A DNA stretch of 64,000 nucleotides from Porphyridium purpureum (GCA_008690995.1 VRMN01000003.1:310001-374000), one strand, 5' to 3'; positions 41,289 to 52,613 are shown, counted from the stretch's first letter. Program-made: numbers and translations. The notes: generated by a model from the sequence alone, not told the origin.

Positions 41289-43880
41289 CTGGGCCTCTCG
41301 AGGTGGCGCGGGGAAGGGAAAAACAGACAGAAAAAACAACAAAAATTGTGGTATCAATTCTCCGAGCCACCTGTGTGTATCTCGGCGACTCGGCCGTCGC
41401 CTGCGCCGGCAAGGTCGGCTGTGAAGAAAGGCCGACAGACTCTTCCAGGCACTCCTTCACTTTCCGAGTGGACAATTGGGTGGTCGCAAGGAATGACGCT
41501 CGTACACTTTGGGTGGCGCTCACCCACCGACTGGTGCAAGATGCATCGCTTGCATCAAAAGTAACTGCCGCGACACTCAAAAAGTTGATTCTGAATCCGC
41601 GACATGGACGGGCGACGCCGCGCCTCGAAAACGCATCGCTCGCCCGTGCTTCTGAGGCGCAGCTGCGCCAGATCAGGTTTCTACCCTGTGCAACAGCGAA
41701 AGCCGTCGCTGGTGCAGCGTGTGTTTGATTGCGTCGCAGACGACAGTGTCGTTGTGTGCAAACACGGCTCAGGGGTCTCGCCGAGCGATGGTCGCAAGTA
41801 TAAGAATGCGTGAGTGCGTTCTCGAATTGAGTGGCGCTCGCGGAAGTCCGTTGGCCTCAAGAGCGTCGCGAAAGCACGCAAGGACACAGATGCCAGCGGG
41901 AGTTCACAACTGGCGAGTAGAGGAAGTATGGCGCCTGCGGGTGCCCGGTTTGGATGCCGCTGCGGTCGAGATGCACACAGTGAGGGCCTGGTCAGGCCTC
42001 CAGTGGCGAAGGCAGGAAGCGAGCTGGGAGGCGGCTTGTTCGCCCGCCAGGGCAGCAAAGTGAACGAGTCCGAGTCGTTTGCCCCGGCGATCAACATGTG
42101 CGGTTCGTGCCGGCAAGGCCGCTCGCGCGAACGAAGTTCATGGATACACCGGGCGCACAACCTAGATCATGCGCCGCTCAAATCCGTGCCAGCTTCCACA
42201 GCACTGACAAGCGAATCTACTCACCCCGCGGATGGCGCCAAAGCTGGAGCTCTGGGAGCGCACAAACGCAAGCATCCGGACTGCGCCGATGCGCCTGGTC
42301 GTTTCCATGACACGAGCAGCCAGCAGTGACCAGCATCGGGTCGGAAGGTGCCTTTCCAGGTTTCGTCACAAGCCAACACTGCATGTAGAATGAAGAACTG
42401 GCTGAGCGTTCGTTTGACGCGGTGCGCAAAGCAGACCGCTCGATGCAGCTGCAACCGAATAGCAGCGCGGTGTGTCTAGACCCGCCCACTTGGTATCCTG
42501 CTGTGACTGTGCCGTCGGGCTTCGCACGCGGACCCAATGCCAATGCCGCCGGCGGAAACGGCGTCTGTTGTGGCACCGCAGCGCTTCCCTTTCACTTCCG
42601 CCGCGTGAGCGCGCTGCCGGGGGTGGGGGTGGAGGTGGGGGCGGGCGTCATCGCGAAGAAACGCATGCAGGCCGGTGTTGCGCATCGTGGTGTGTGCCTG
42701 AGGATGCGACTGTGCGACACGGGGTCCTGCGTGCAACTTCCCAACCTGAAGTGCCGAGCGTGTTGCCGGTTTCGCGCCAAGCCGGCTGCGGCGCAGCGAC
42801 AGACGCAGCAGCCGGTGTCCACAGTCCAGCTGCTGGCGCGCCCGCCGCGCACCCACGCGGAGGATTGCCAGCATCTCATTCGGTTTGTCGTTGGTTAGGA
42901 CTGCCCTCGTTCTGCGATGCAAAGAGCGCGAGCCACGCATGCTCCCAAACGCGTCGGCAACCTGAATCGCAAGCACGTGGTGGGATCGTGGATCGTGGAT
43001 CGTGGGTAGTTGGCCGTGGATCGAGTGCGGAGGATCAACGAGTTTGGACCTTGGTCTCAAACGCCTCCGCCGGGTATCTACATCAGGCTTGCCGAGAGTT
43101 GCTATGGAGTACCAGGAAGATGGCAAGCGAATGCGGGGTATTGTAGACGGAGCACATTCGTGCTCCAAGCCGCCCTGCTTGTCGCGTATGAAGCTCAATT
43201 CTTGTGGGCTCAACTCTGTGTGTGGGTCTGCACCCCCGCGCAAGAATGGACACCTAGTAGCTGCCCCAGAGAAGACTGGAGACGTGCAGTCGCATGTTTA
43301 AGACGCAGGTCTGCAGCGTCACACACAATCACTCGATGGCTTCGACAGTCGTTCCGCCTGCTTGCGCTTGCGCCGACACAGACGAGACGAAAGGTTTGAC
43401 CAGACTCTCGATGACGGAGAATGGAACAGATCGGTCAGACGGCTTCTTCGCCCGCCGCACAAGCGAAATCAGCGAGTCCGCCGCCTTTGTGTCCAAGATG
43501 AACATGTGCAGCCGGTGCTGGCAAGGCCGCTCGCAAAGATGCTGTTGCTTTCTGCTTCTGTAGCGCAATCTAAAGCACGCAACGCTCAGACCCTTGCGCG
43601 ATCCCCACGGAATGACAGAACAAGTGCTGGAATCGGCAAGGAGGCCAGATGCTGCTCCGCCGGGCGCACAGTTGCACGCCTATCCGCAATGCGGCTGTGT
43701 ACACCGTGGCTTCCATCACAAGAGCCATCCATAGTGGTCATCTTCGGCTACCACAGGGACCTGACAACCTCTCCGGAGCAGGTAGATTGCGTTCCCGAAG
43801 AACAGTGTGAGAAAGAAAATAATGATATTCATAAAAGCATAAACGACCAGGTCTCGAATCCTGCGCCTGCACTGGATAAC
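40637..43880. repeat. Array unit D spacer
   Basis: 3,244 bp. GT microsatellite 41251-41288, G-rich motif 42619-42645, two internal block copies. Over most of its length it follows unit C, then switches to B-like sequence at the NOX D end. No convincing gene. Confidence 0.7.
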
Positions 43881-46337
43881 TTAAAAATTCTCCTTGGCGA
43901 CAAGGACTCTGCACGTGCATATCTGGATCCTGTTGTCGCGAAGCATTTGCCTCTTCACCTCGAACAAATGCTCGGCTGTCACGCGATGCGCAACGCTCTG
44001 CAACTCGCGGGCAACTGCCGGTGCGCCGCAGTAGAAGACACCGACTGTCGACCCGTGGTTCGGGGAGCCTCTGTGTGCGCGCAGGATCGCAGCGCTCATG
44101 ATTTTATGCCAGTCAGGACGACCGGCGATCAGCTCGTGTTGTGGGCCGCAGCGTGAGCGATCGAAGGGATCCAAACGGACTAAGGTCTCAGGCTTGTCGC
44201 GTGTGGCGTAAAACTGCAGCGAAAACGAGCGTGGGAGACTCTTTGCCGACTCAGCAAGGTCCTCGGCCGCCCAGCTCATGCCGGTGTATGTTTTGTTCAC
44301 CCAAATTCCTTGCATACTGAAGTCATCGTCGAGTGGATCCACCGACAGGGTGGATCCCTCGTTGCTTTGACGCGAAGGAACAGCGTATAGTTTCGTATGT
44401 CGCACATTTTCAGCCTCCAAGAGCTCCGGTGGACGCGCCGTCGCGTAATAGATGAAAAAGATACGCACCGTGTGGACCAGCGTGTACACACCGTAGAACG
44501 AAAAGTACAGAACGGCATTCAACAGTGATGGTGAAATCGCGTCTGCGATTGAAGCGGCGAGTGACGCAACAGTCATGGCCACAATTGCAAGTTCCATGAC
44601 GAAGATAATCGACACAATGTAGCGCTTACCATACGACGCGCCGGACAGAATCACCTTGGGAACATAGATAAACAGAACGAGCAGGCTCGCAACAATTTCG
44701 ATTGCAGCGGATTCCAAACTCTTTCCAAAAATCCATACGCACATGACAAGCGTCACGAGCATAATAGATATCAGAAATAAACAAATGTTGACCGTCATAC
44801 TTTCAAGAATACTGGCCGCAAAGGCCACGCGAGCACGAGTTGTCATGGTCGCGCGACTAACGCGTTCAAAGCCAAGCACGTCTGTGAACGCCATGTCGCC
44901 ATGATCCAACACGAATTGCTCCTCCTCAGTGAGGGGCAGCTCGGGTACTTCGGGAGCGTTCCACGTCCTTTCTGATCCTGATGACGACAGGCCGTCCGCA
45001 TCCTGCAATGATTCATCTCGCATCAAAATCCTCGTCTCATCCACTATGTGATGCCACACAGAAAGCAGCGGCGTCACACCGATACCGGTTCCAATCACGA
45101 CAATGTGCCTGTACGCAGAGAACTTTTGGGCAGGCGCACCGAAGCCGCCCCGCAAACTTGCCCCGACAATGCCTGCAGTAGATCCACTTTCCGCGTCGGT
45201 CGCCGTCGCGCTATTCGCTAGTTCCCACAGTGCTCCTGTCCAGCGACCGGCCGCCTTGATAAAGAACGTCGCCTCCCCGCGGTCGTTGGGCGCGGATGCT
45301 ATCGTGAAGGCGTGCCACTCCCACACAGAGATTTCCTTGATGCGAATGTCAGCATACTGTCCTGCAGAGTACCTCCATCCGGGCACCTGCAGAATCAGCT
45401 TCGTCACCCTGTCTTCGCCATCCTCATGCGCGCTGATGTGGACCACGGTCGCCTCCCGGGCAGCGTGGCGCACGCGCCGCATGATGACGTCAATGATGTA
45501 CAAGACCAGCGGGCCCGCCAAGAAGTACACCGTGATTGGGTACCCACGTTGCGTGCCGTGAATGATGAGCAGCGGGATGGCAGACACAATCCCAATCACA
45601 TGCGACAACCAGAAAATGCGAAACCCAATCGTGCTGCGCCGTACCTTCTCCAGCGTCGTCGCGAAAAACAGCAGAAACACAACGAAGAGTAAGATGCCCG
45701 TGATGAGCAGCTGCAGCGTCGCAAAGCCGGCACCAAACGTCCACACGGGGCCTCCGTCGTTGATGACAATCGCTTCCGTGGCATAGTTGACAACTTGCGG
45801 GACGGTGTGAATAACACAGCCGGCAATGACAATTGTCAGTGCGATCAAACGATGGTACTTTGGCATCACCTTGTCCACCGGAAACGCATACTGGATCGGC
45901 GTGCTCCGCACCCATGTCCAGAACCACTTGCTGCCGGTTACAAATACGACTGCAGCGTTCCACGAGACCAACCGGCCAGCGCCACGTGCAATGGGCAAGG
46001 TGTACCGCAGAATCTTACTCTCCGTGGTCCAATGAGGTGCCGTGAATTCCCACACACCCCACGTTGCCATACAGATATCCAACGCAATCAGCAGCGCGAG
46101 CGTGGCCAAGTTGGCACCTTGGTTGGAGAAGAACGCCTCACTCCTCGTCCAGAACGAACCTACCCTGGGTTCTTTGGCCTTGGTCTCCTTTGCCTTGCCC
46201 GTCTTCGCCTGTTCGCTGTTTGGTTGATATGCGGCATTTTCTCGCTCAGCTGTGCGCGCTGGCACCTCGTGTGCCCCTCGTGGAACGTCCTGTGGCGCAG
46301 CCGCGGCCAGTGCGCCTGCGTCGCCCGCGTCTGCCAT
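43881..46337 (-). CDS. NADPH oxidase copy D, type 1, with Copia inserted 147 bp upstream
   Basis: 818 aa, same domain order and motifs as B and almost the same sequence (IFGKSLESAA block, SHVIGIV). Located 24,651 bp from B, that is one 18,421-bp unit plus the Gypsy insertion. A Copia LTR sits at the same distance upstream as in B. Confidence 0.85.
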   Translation of the reverse strand: MADAGDAGALAAAAPQDVPRGAHEVPARTAERENAAYQPNSEQAKTGKAKETKAKEPRVGSFWTRSEAFFSNQGANLATLALLIALDICMATWGVWEFTAPHWTTESKILRYTLPIARGAGRLVSWNAAVVFVTGSKWFWTWVRSTPIQYAFPVDKVMPKYHRLIALTIVIAGCVIHTVPQVVNYATEAIVINDGGPVWTFGAGFATLQLLITGILLFVVFLLFFATTLEKVRRSTIGFRIFWLSHVIGIVSAIPLLIIHGTQRGYPITVYFLAGPLVLYIIDVIMRRVRHAAREATVVHISAHEDGEDRVTKLILQVPGWRYSAGQYADIRIKEISVWEWHAFTIASAPNDRGEATFFIKAAGRWTGALWELANSATATDAESGSTAGIVGASLRGGFGAPAQKFSAYRHIVVIGTGIGVTPLLSVWHHIVDETRILMRDESLQDADGLSSSGSERTWNAPEVPELPLTEEEQFVLDHGDMAFTDVLGFERVSRATMTTRARVAFAASILESMTVNICLFLISIMLVTLVMCVWIFGKSLESAAIEIVASLLVLFIYVPKVILSGASYGKRYIVSIIFVMELAIVAMTVASLAASIADAISPSLLNAVLYFSFYGVYTLVHTVRIFFIYYATARPPELLEAENVRHTKLYAVPSRQSNEGSTLSVDPLDDDFSMQGIWVNKTYTGMSWAAEDLAESAKSLPRSFSLQFYATRDKPETLVRLDPFDRSRCGPQHELIAGRPDWHKIMSAAILRAHRGSPNHGSTVGVFYCGAPAVARELQSVAHRVTAEHLFEVKRQMLRDNRIQICTCRVLVAKENF

Positions 46338-46484
46338 GACTGCGACCTTCCCACTCGGCTACGGCTCGACTCGCCTCGCTACGACGGGATCACGCAAATG
46401 CCCGCGCGCGCGTGTGTGTTCTTGTACCTGCTCTCCACACGGCGTGTGAAGTCGAGCGCAGCCATGCCCGTGGGCGTGTGTCCT
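46338..46484 (-). promoter_or_regulatory. Residual type 1 promoter of NOX D, up to the Copia insertion
   Basis: 147 bp identical in layout to the NOX B promoter remnant, ending at GTCCT (46480-46484). Confidence 0.65.
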
Positions 46485-46961
46485 AGTTGAAGCCAGGGGC
46501 CCTGCGCGGGCACCTGTCCGCTGCTGCGAGCGCGGCTTCATTCCTTTTTGATAGAGCAAAATTCGCTCTTCTGGTGTTGAAGGAGGAGTTGACTAGAAGG
46601 TAGCTGAGTCCTAATTCCGGCTTCACGGGGACAGATTTCTGAAAACAACTCTCATATATCTTTAAAGCTCCTTACTTCTTAAAATGTCTAGGCTATCTCC
46701 GAAAACTACTCGAAAGACTCGCGCTTTTATACCCGCCGCTGCTCAGCTTGTGTCCGCTCCAGCGATGCTCCGATTCTGCGGCGCTATTCCGCGAAGTCGC
46801 GCTGCCCGTTACAGTGTGCTGGCCAGGTGTTCCCAAAAGGCCGTCAATACCACAGGCCCGTTACGAGTGCTACTCCGGCGCTGGCAAGGGATAATTGAAC
46901 CGGTTACAATTCTTGTCGCGACTCCGGCTTGGAACTTGGTGTCGCGGTGACGGTTTCAACT
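46485..46961 (-). repeat. Copia 2 LTR nearest NOX D
   Basis: 477 bp, the 3' LTR of the element. TATAAAA box at 46725-46731 on the minus strand, about 390 bp from the NOX D ATG and oriented toward it. Confidence 0.9.
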
Positions 46962-49900
46962 CTGCCCCCCTTTGTGCCACTTTCTTGGAAGTGGGACAAA
47001 GCGCTCTCCTCAATCCAATTTCTGAGGATTACCTGACCTGTGCCAGTGACCCGCTTGGTGAGACAGTCTGCGGGATTCCTATTGCCGCGAATCCACGTGA
47101 GTTGCTGGAGCTCTCCGGTTTCTAGTTCATGGCGAATCAAGGCAGCGTCAAGACGCAGAAATTTTTCAATGTCGCATGAGCTGGTGGTTAGATTCGCTTG
47201 CATCCCTTTTGAGTCCGTAAATGCATGGATAGGAACCTTGACTTGCGCGAATTCGTAGAAAAACGCCTGGATCAGCTTGGCCGCTGCATAACCTTGGGTT
47301 ATAGCCAGCAGCTCCGCATGTGGAGTGCTGTAAACAACCTTTCGCATTCTCCGCGACTCCCAATCCACAAGATGTGACACTGATATTCTTGACTTCCAGG
47401 TCAGTCCGATGGCAATGCCCAATTGAGCATGCGGCAATTCCTTTCCATGTGGGAAGCCTGCGTCCGTAAATACTTCGATTACAGCCTTCTCCCACATATG
47501 AGCGAAGTCCTTGCCTCTGCACGGGCGATTAAGTACCTTCTTGAATGATAGGCAGTTCGGCTGTCTCTTGCACTCCTTAAGTACTCCATTGGCGAGACGT
47601 AAATCATGAACGGAAAGATGTGCCGCTCTTTGTAAAAGAAAGGATGCAGCGAAGGCCGCCACAGGACTTGTTCGATGACCTAGCCAATTGAGCTTGCCAC
47701 AGAGCTTGAGATAGTCCTTGTGATCCTTATCCACGACTGCCGCCTTGTCTTTAGGTACTTCAAGTGCTTCAATTTCTGCCGCATAGTCGCGTTGATTGAG
47801 AGTGATCCTGTCACTCGACGTTTCGACATTCCAGCCGACGAAGCGCATGCTTTCTGGGGCAAGCACTCGCGTGCCTAATTTGAAACGCTTTTCAAATTGC
47901 ACGAGGAAGGCTGTTACAGCTTCCTTGGTTCCACATCCAAAGATGTCATCCACATATTTGGCTAAAAGTAGGTTGCGCGATGGCGAGAAAAAGATTTGTG
48001 GAAAGAACAGAGATTGACGGAGACCCATGTTCCGTAGTTCTCCATCGCTGCACTTCAACCACTGCCTTCCGGCATCACGCAAGCCGTAAGGCATCTTGAG
48101 AAGTTTCCACAGTGTACGTCGTCTGGCCTCCAAGAAAGGTGGTAGTCGCACGAAAATCAACCTAGGTGCTGGTCCGCTTTTCATATAAGCCCCTTCCACG
48201 TCGCCATTGAAAGCTTGCCAACCCATGGCTGCACAAATACTTGCCACGAGCCGTTGAGCGTTGCTGTTTGGTACGGGTGCATCACCACGTACCATTGATC
48301 TTTCCTTGTCTCGATGACCGTGTAGAACTAGTCGAGCCTTCAGCCTGCGCTGCTTGTTACCAGCTGCAGGTTTGACATTAAAGAGCACGTGGCATCCTAT
48401 CACATTCGCACCGGACGGGATTTGGGACACGTCAACCTCTTCATATGCACCGTTCCACACCTGGAGTTCACGTGTCAGCGCTTCCTCGAAAATATTCGAC
48501 GGTAGACCACAATTCATCGCCTTATTATATGAAAATGGATTTGTTCCAAATATCTCCTCCACCCTTGCAACATAGTCATGCTCACCAAGATAAATCTCTA
48601 TCAGTCGCTGTGTTCGGCGTCGTACCCGGCTGGATGCACGCACTGGAGTCTCCGGCGTCTTCCGCTTTCGATCCCTCCTTACACGTTTGATGTCATGAAT
48701 GTGGGCGCTGTTTGCTTTCCCGAAATCACCAGTGTCGTCAGGCATTCGTTTTAGGTGGGCACGTTGATCTTCATCCTCCTTGTCATTTGTCACTAATTCA
48801 TTCGGAGATGTGTCAACGTTGCCGTCCGCTGCAAAGTGCCTGCGCTTGATTTCTTGCTCTTCGCTATCAGACCCCTCTTGCAGTGGTCTCTCACGTTTTT
48901 CTGTGCCTGTTGAATCCTCAAAACTTGTTTCCTCGTGAGAAATAGCATTTTCTTCTGCTTCGGTGATTGCTTGCTGAGAGCTTTCGGATGTTGCCGGTTT
49001 CATGGCCGTAGATGTTTCTTCAACAATGAGACCAGTAGCACCTTCTGTTACTCTTGTTGAGGCCAACTCTTCGGGAATAGCTGCTTCCATTGGAAGTCCG
49101 TCATTGTTAGACTCAGCGGCGCGGGGAACAAAGTCGGCATTGTCTTCCAGAGGAGCGTCACCGAAGCTTGGTAATTCTTCTTGGTCTTCCTCCGGTTGCT
49201 CAACCGCGTCTTGACCTTCTTCCACATCTTGAACAACATCTGCTCCAATATCATCTACCAGTTCTCGCTCTGGCATTACATCTTCGAATGCGATGTGTCG
49301 TTTTGCCCGGCTGCTACCGATTTCAATGCCGCCGTCGGTGATCGCCTTGACTCGTGCCTCCAACCAATTTCTTGCTTTCCCTTCCGCTATGTGCACGAAT
49401 ACCCGATCGCCGACCTGATAGTTCGTTTTGAATTTTATCGCCTTGGAATGCTTCAATCGTAAAAGTTTCTGCCGCGCGCGTCTCCTTTCATCTGCACGGC
49501 GTACTTCTTCGGGTAGGGGTATACCTCCAGGTATGTGAGGTGCATATCCCCTGACGAGCTCAAACGAAGATGCAAGGCGTGAACCGCTTTGACAATTGGC
49601 TAAATGGCTAGCAATCGTCGCCTTCTCCACAATCTCATTAAAACCTTCCACTGGTTCGCACAGACGCTCAAAAAACTTGCGGATCTCTCTGTGTTTTCGC
49701 TCGGTAATGCCATTCTTCCGGCTGTGGCGGGATGGAAGCTTAGCTGGCTGAATTCCATGCGTCTCGAGCATTTTTAGCCAGGCTGTGCCTCCCTCAAACT
49801 CTCCGTCTGCCATGGCCACCTGTGGGGCTCCATGGCGGTAAACCCATTGCGTTTCAAAAACTCTTGCAAGCGCCTTTTGCCCACGTTTGCCTCCTGCGCA

Positions 49901-51502
49901 CCCTATCTCTGAGTATCCCGTGGCTGTGTCGCAAATGTGTAAGAATGGAACCTTGCGCAGGTAAACAATATCGACACCAACGCGCTCATTGAAGTTGAGA
50001 AAAATGGGAGTAACCGAGACCTTGGCTTGATGCGTCGGCAGGGTGGTACGGAAGCACGGACCACACCTTTGCACTATCTTCGAGAGGGCTTCGGCTCCTC
50101 GGTCTGCTTCTTCTTGTGAAGCTTCACCGGCCCGTACCATAAGCATAGCGATCTGATCAGCCGTTGCGTGTGTTCTTGCATGGATTCGGCGACCCTTGTC
50201 CACATATTCCTGGATTGACAGAAAGGATGAAACCGAATTAAAGATACACAATTTGTGCCCCGACTGTAGGCCCTGCGTATGGCATAGAAGATTGCCTTCC
50301 TTTGTACGAATCTGGTTTCCGGGTCCGTCGATAGTGCAGAGATCCAGCACATCAGCACCGAGTAGGATTGGACATGGGCTTTTCCTTACAAGGAAGCTTA
50401 CCGGATAACCATTCAGCATCACATTGAAGCGTCCTACAATGGGTGCGGCTGGTCCAGATATGCCGAAGCGATGCCTATCAGGATCATTCTTCCACTTCGG
50501 CTCCAAATTAAAATGACTGCCCGCTTTTTCTGCCAACCGCTTCAGCTCTGTTTCTCCTCCAATTGACTGAGGGGACCCTGTGTCTTGGATGACCTGAATG
50601 GGCATATTCTTGCAAGCAGAGAGAAGTGATAGCTGTGGGGTAGTAAGCAGGGGGTTGTGAGTAGCAGAGTGGGAGGAAACGAGGGAATAAATGGAAGATG
50701 CGTATTTATCCTCTCCCAAAAATCCTTCCGATACTCCTGCGCACTCCGTATCGCCTGCCCAATGCCCCTTCTGATTGCAAACCTTGCACTTCGTCTTCCT
50801 TTTCATTTCCTTGAGGCGCTCCTTCTTTCCATCCGTACGGTTTTGGTCCCCAAGAAGGGACCCAACTTGCTTCAATTCACGACCTGCGTGCGCTTGGCCG
50901 AAGCCGACTAGGTGGAGACCCTGCGCTGCATCTTCAACAGTAAGCAATTCACCTGGAGCTTTTCCTTTCAGTGCGTACATGAGCACCTGAGCTTGGGCCG
51001 CACCACCAATCTCACTGTTTGCAATCATGGTATATGCAAGCACTTCTTCAAGTTCCTTTGGCAGCTGTGCCACACCGCCACCAAAGTATTCCGCCATGAA
51101 CATTGCCTTGCGCGCTTGAAATGCTGTGATGAAACCATCTACGCTACCCGTGCGACGGCACCGGAGAAGTTCACCATGCGCGATGAAGCGCTTCTCAGCT
51201 TGGCGCTCGACGCTGATGGGGTCCAAAGTGGAGAGAAGTTTCTCTACTCCATGCATTGTAGCCAACTGCGAGTCGGGAACTGTTTGTGCGATGCTTGCTG
51301 CATTGCCCGACAGATTCTGACGAAGAAGCAGGGCTCGTACCGTCTTAGGGTATGCCTTCCTGCTGTGCGGCTCGCCTGCTGCGAGGAGAGCGTCTTGAAC
51401 TGCTTCCCAGTTCACCACGTCTTTGCGATATCGCGCGTATGATCCAAAACCATTATGCTGCGGAACACCAGATGGGCTGAATGATGCACCCTCTGGGCTC
51501 AT
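46904..51502 (-). CDS. gag-pol: Copia 2 gag-pol polyprotein
   Basis: About 1,532 aa from an ATG at 51500-51502, only a few bases inside the 5' LTR boundary; another ATG (51560-51562) lies within the LTR, and the frame ends inside the other LTR. In order: gag with zinc-knuckle-like CKVCNQKGH, aspartic protease VIQDTGSPQS, integrase (VGVDIVYL, MADGEFEG, NGITERKHRE), a long acidic linker, RT (FNGDVEGAYMKSG, LAKYVDDIFGCG) and RNase H (TPHAELLAITQG, HAFTDSKGMQ). PR-INT-RT-RH order is diagnostic of Copia. Confidence 0.92.
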   Translation of the reverse strand: MSPEGASFSPSGVPQHNGFGSYARYRKDVVNWEAVQDALLAAGEPHSRKAYPKTVRALLLRQNLSGNAASIAQTVPDSQLATMHGVEKLLSTLDPISVERQAEKRFIAHGELLRCRRTGSVDGFITAFQARKAMFMAEYFGGGVAQLPKELEEVLAYTMIANSEIGGAAQAQVLMYALKGKAPGELLTVEDAAQGLHLVGFGQAHAGRELKQVGSLLGDQNRTDGKKERLKEMKRKTKCKVCNQKGHWAGDTECAGVSEGFLGEDKYASSIYSLVSSHSATHNPLLTTPQLSLLSACKNMPIQVIQDTGSPQSIGGETELKRLAEKAGSHFNLEPKWKNDPDRHRFGISGPAAPIVGRFNVMLNGYPVSFLVRKSPCPILLGADVLDLCTIDGPGNQIRTKEGNLLCHTQGLQSGHKLCIFNSVSSFLSIQEYVDKGRRIHARTHATADQIAMLMVRAGEASQEEADRGAEALSKIVQRCGPCFRTTLPTHQAKVSVTPIFLNFNERVGVDIVYLRKVPFLHICDTATGYSEIGCAGGKRGQKALARVFETQWVYRHGAPQVAMADGEFEGGTAWLKMLETHGIQPAKLPSRHSRKNGITERKHREIRKFFERLCEPVEGFNEIVEKATIASHLANCQSGSRLASSFELVRGYAPHIPGGIPLPEEVRRADERRRARQKLLRLKHSKAIKFKTNYQVGDRVFVHIAEGKARNWLEARVKAITDGGIEIGSSRAKRHIAFEDVMPERELVDDIGADVVQDVEEGQDAVEQPEEDQEELPSFGDAPLEDNADFVPRAAESNNDGLPMEAAIPEELASTRVTEGATGLIVEETSTAMKPATSESSQQAITEAEENAISHEETSFEDSTGTEKRERPLQEGSDSEEQEIKRRHFAADGNVDTSPNELVTNDKEDEDQRAHLKRMPDDTGDFGKANSAHIHDIKRVRRDRKRKTPETPVRASSRVRRRTQRLIEIYLGEHDYVARVEEIFGTNPFSYNKAMNCGLPSNIFEEALTRELQVWNGAYEEVDVSQIPSGANVIGCHVLFNVKPAAGNKQRRLKARLVLHGHRDKERSMVRGDAPVPNSNAQRLVASICAAMGWQAFNGDVEGAYMKSGPAPRLIFVRLPPFLEARRRTLWKLLKMPYGLRDAGRQWLKCSDGELRNMGLRQSLFFPQIFFSPSRNLLLAKYVDDIFGCGTKEAVTAFLVQFEKRFKLGTRVLAPESMRFVGWNVETSSDRITLNQRDYAAEIEALEVPKDKAAVVDKDHKDYLKLCGKLNWLGHRTSPVAAFAASFLLQRAAHLSVHDLRLANGVLKECKRQPNCLSFKKVLNRPCRGKDFAHMWEKAVIEVFTDAGFPHGKELPHAQLGIAIGLTWKSRISVSHLVDWESRRMRKVVYSTPHAELLAITQGYAAAKLIQAFFYEFAQVKVPIHAFTDSKGMQANLTTSSCDIEKFLRLDAALIRHELETGELQQLTWIRGNRNPADCLTKRVTGTGQVILRNWIEESALSHFQESGTKGGRVETVTATPSSKPESRQEL

Positions 51503-51505
51503 AAC

Positions 51506-51982
51506 AGTTGAAGCCAGGGGCCCTGCGCGGGCACCTGTCCGCTGCTGCGAGCGCGGCTTCATTCCTTTTTGATAGAGCAAAATTCGCTCTTCTGGTGTTG
51601 AAGGAGGAGTTGACTAGAAGGTAGCTGAGTCCTAATTCCGGCTTCACGGGGACAGATTTCTGAAAACAACTCTCATATATCTTTAAAGCTCCTTACTTCT
51701 TAAAATGTCTAGGCTATCTCCGAAAACTACTCGAAAGACTCGCGCTTTTATACCCGCCGCTGCTCAGCTTGTGTCCGCTCCAGCGATGCTCCGATTCTGC
51801 GGCGCTATTCCGCGAAGTCGCGCTGCCCGTTACAGTGTGCTGGCCAGGTGTTCCCAAAAGGCCGTCAATACCACAGGCCCGTTACGAGTGCTACTCCGGC
51901 GCTGGCAAGGGATAATTGAACCGGTTACAATTCTTGTCGCGACTCCGGCTTGGAACTTGGTGTCGCGGTGACGGTTTCAACT
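51506..51982 (-). repeat. Copia 2 LTR distal from NOX D
   Basis: 477 bp; the 5' LTR of the element, with its TATA-type box at about 51746-51752 (minus). Confidence 0.9.
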
Positions 51983-51987
51983 GTCCT

Positions 51988-52388
51988 GACTCTCGCGTGT
52001 TGTCGCGACGAGCTGCCGCAGCCGCGTTGCAATGCAAGGGCGCGCTCACCCAATGCGATTTTCCAGAGTTTGTACTGAAACTCCCTTGAAAAATGAGGTC
52101 AACGTATTCCGGCCATTACAGAACACGCCGTCAAAAACACACACACACAAAAAAAACGCTTGATTTGTGCCACCTCAATAAAAATGGCAGCGCGCCAGCA
52201 TCAGCGGAAAGATTTGGTACAATGCGCGGGACAGATGTAGAAATGGTCAAGACTGGACAGGATGCGAATAACTGGCCATCACTTTCGGTGATTCACTGGC
52301 GTCAACTTTCAAAAGGTTCATGGTGGCAGAAACTCATCGCGTCCGATCAGCTCTGTTCCTTCTTCAGCGTTTGCAGTTTGCCCAGCGA
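51988..52388 (-). promoter_or_regulatory. Distal half of type 1 NOX D upstream region
   Basis: 401 bp equivalent to 33567-33967, separated from NOX D by Copia 2. No gene seen. Confidence 0.6.
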
Positions 52389-52613
52389 CTAGACCATGCG
52401 CTTGCGCTCGCCCACCGTGAGGCCCGTTCCCAGCGCCGTGCGCAGGTCGTCCTCCGAGAAGGCTAGCGCAACACGCTCGTGGACGTTCTGCTCAGTGAAG
52501 CGCGGCGCGATCTCTCCCAGACCCTCCAGTCCCATTTCTTCTGCAATGACGTCCAACCGGCCACCTTTGCAGGTCCCGATGCCGCTACCTTCGCTTGCGG
52601 AAACGCTCGTCAT
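52389..52613 (-). CDS. Small SAM-domain protein, array copy 4
   Basis: 74 aa from ATG 52611-52613; protein reads the same as copy 2, from which it is exactly 18,421 bp away. Confidence 0.5.
   Translation of the reverse strand: MTSVSASEGSGIGTCKGGRLDVIAEEMGLEGLGEIAPRFTEQNVHERVALAFSEDDLRTALGTGLTVGERKRMV

Larger units (their letters stand above)
46485..51982 (-). mobile_element. Ty1/Copia LTR retrotransposon 2 (looks whole)
   Basis: 5,498 bp on the minus strand with 477-bp LTRs (46485-46961 and 51506-51982) that read as identical, flanked by GTCCT at 46480-46484 and 51983-51987. Same site, size and ends as Copia 1, so they are duplicates of one insertion rather than two insertions. One long gag-pol frame spans the interior. 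A purine-rich AAAGGGGGGCAG (46962-46973, minus) next to the left LTR fits a polypurine tract. Young, since the LTRs are the same. Confidence 0.93.

Noticed and set aside
21834-51982. Two independent Copia insertions into a hot spot
   Set aside because: Same site, flanks and length, together with the 18,421-bp periodicity of surrounding genes, fit duplication of one insertion better.
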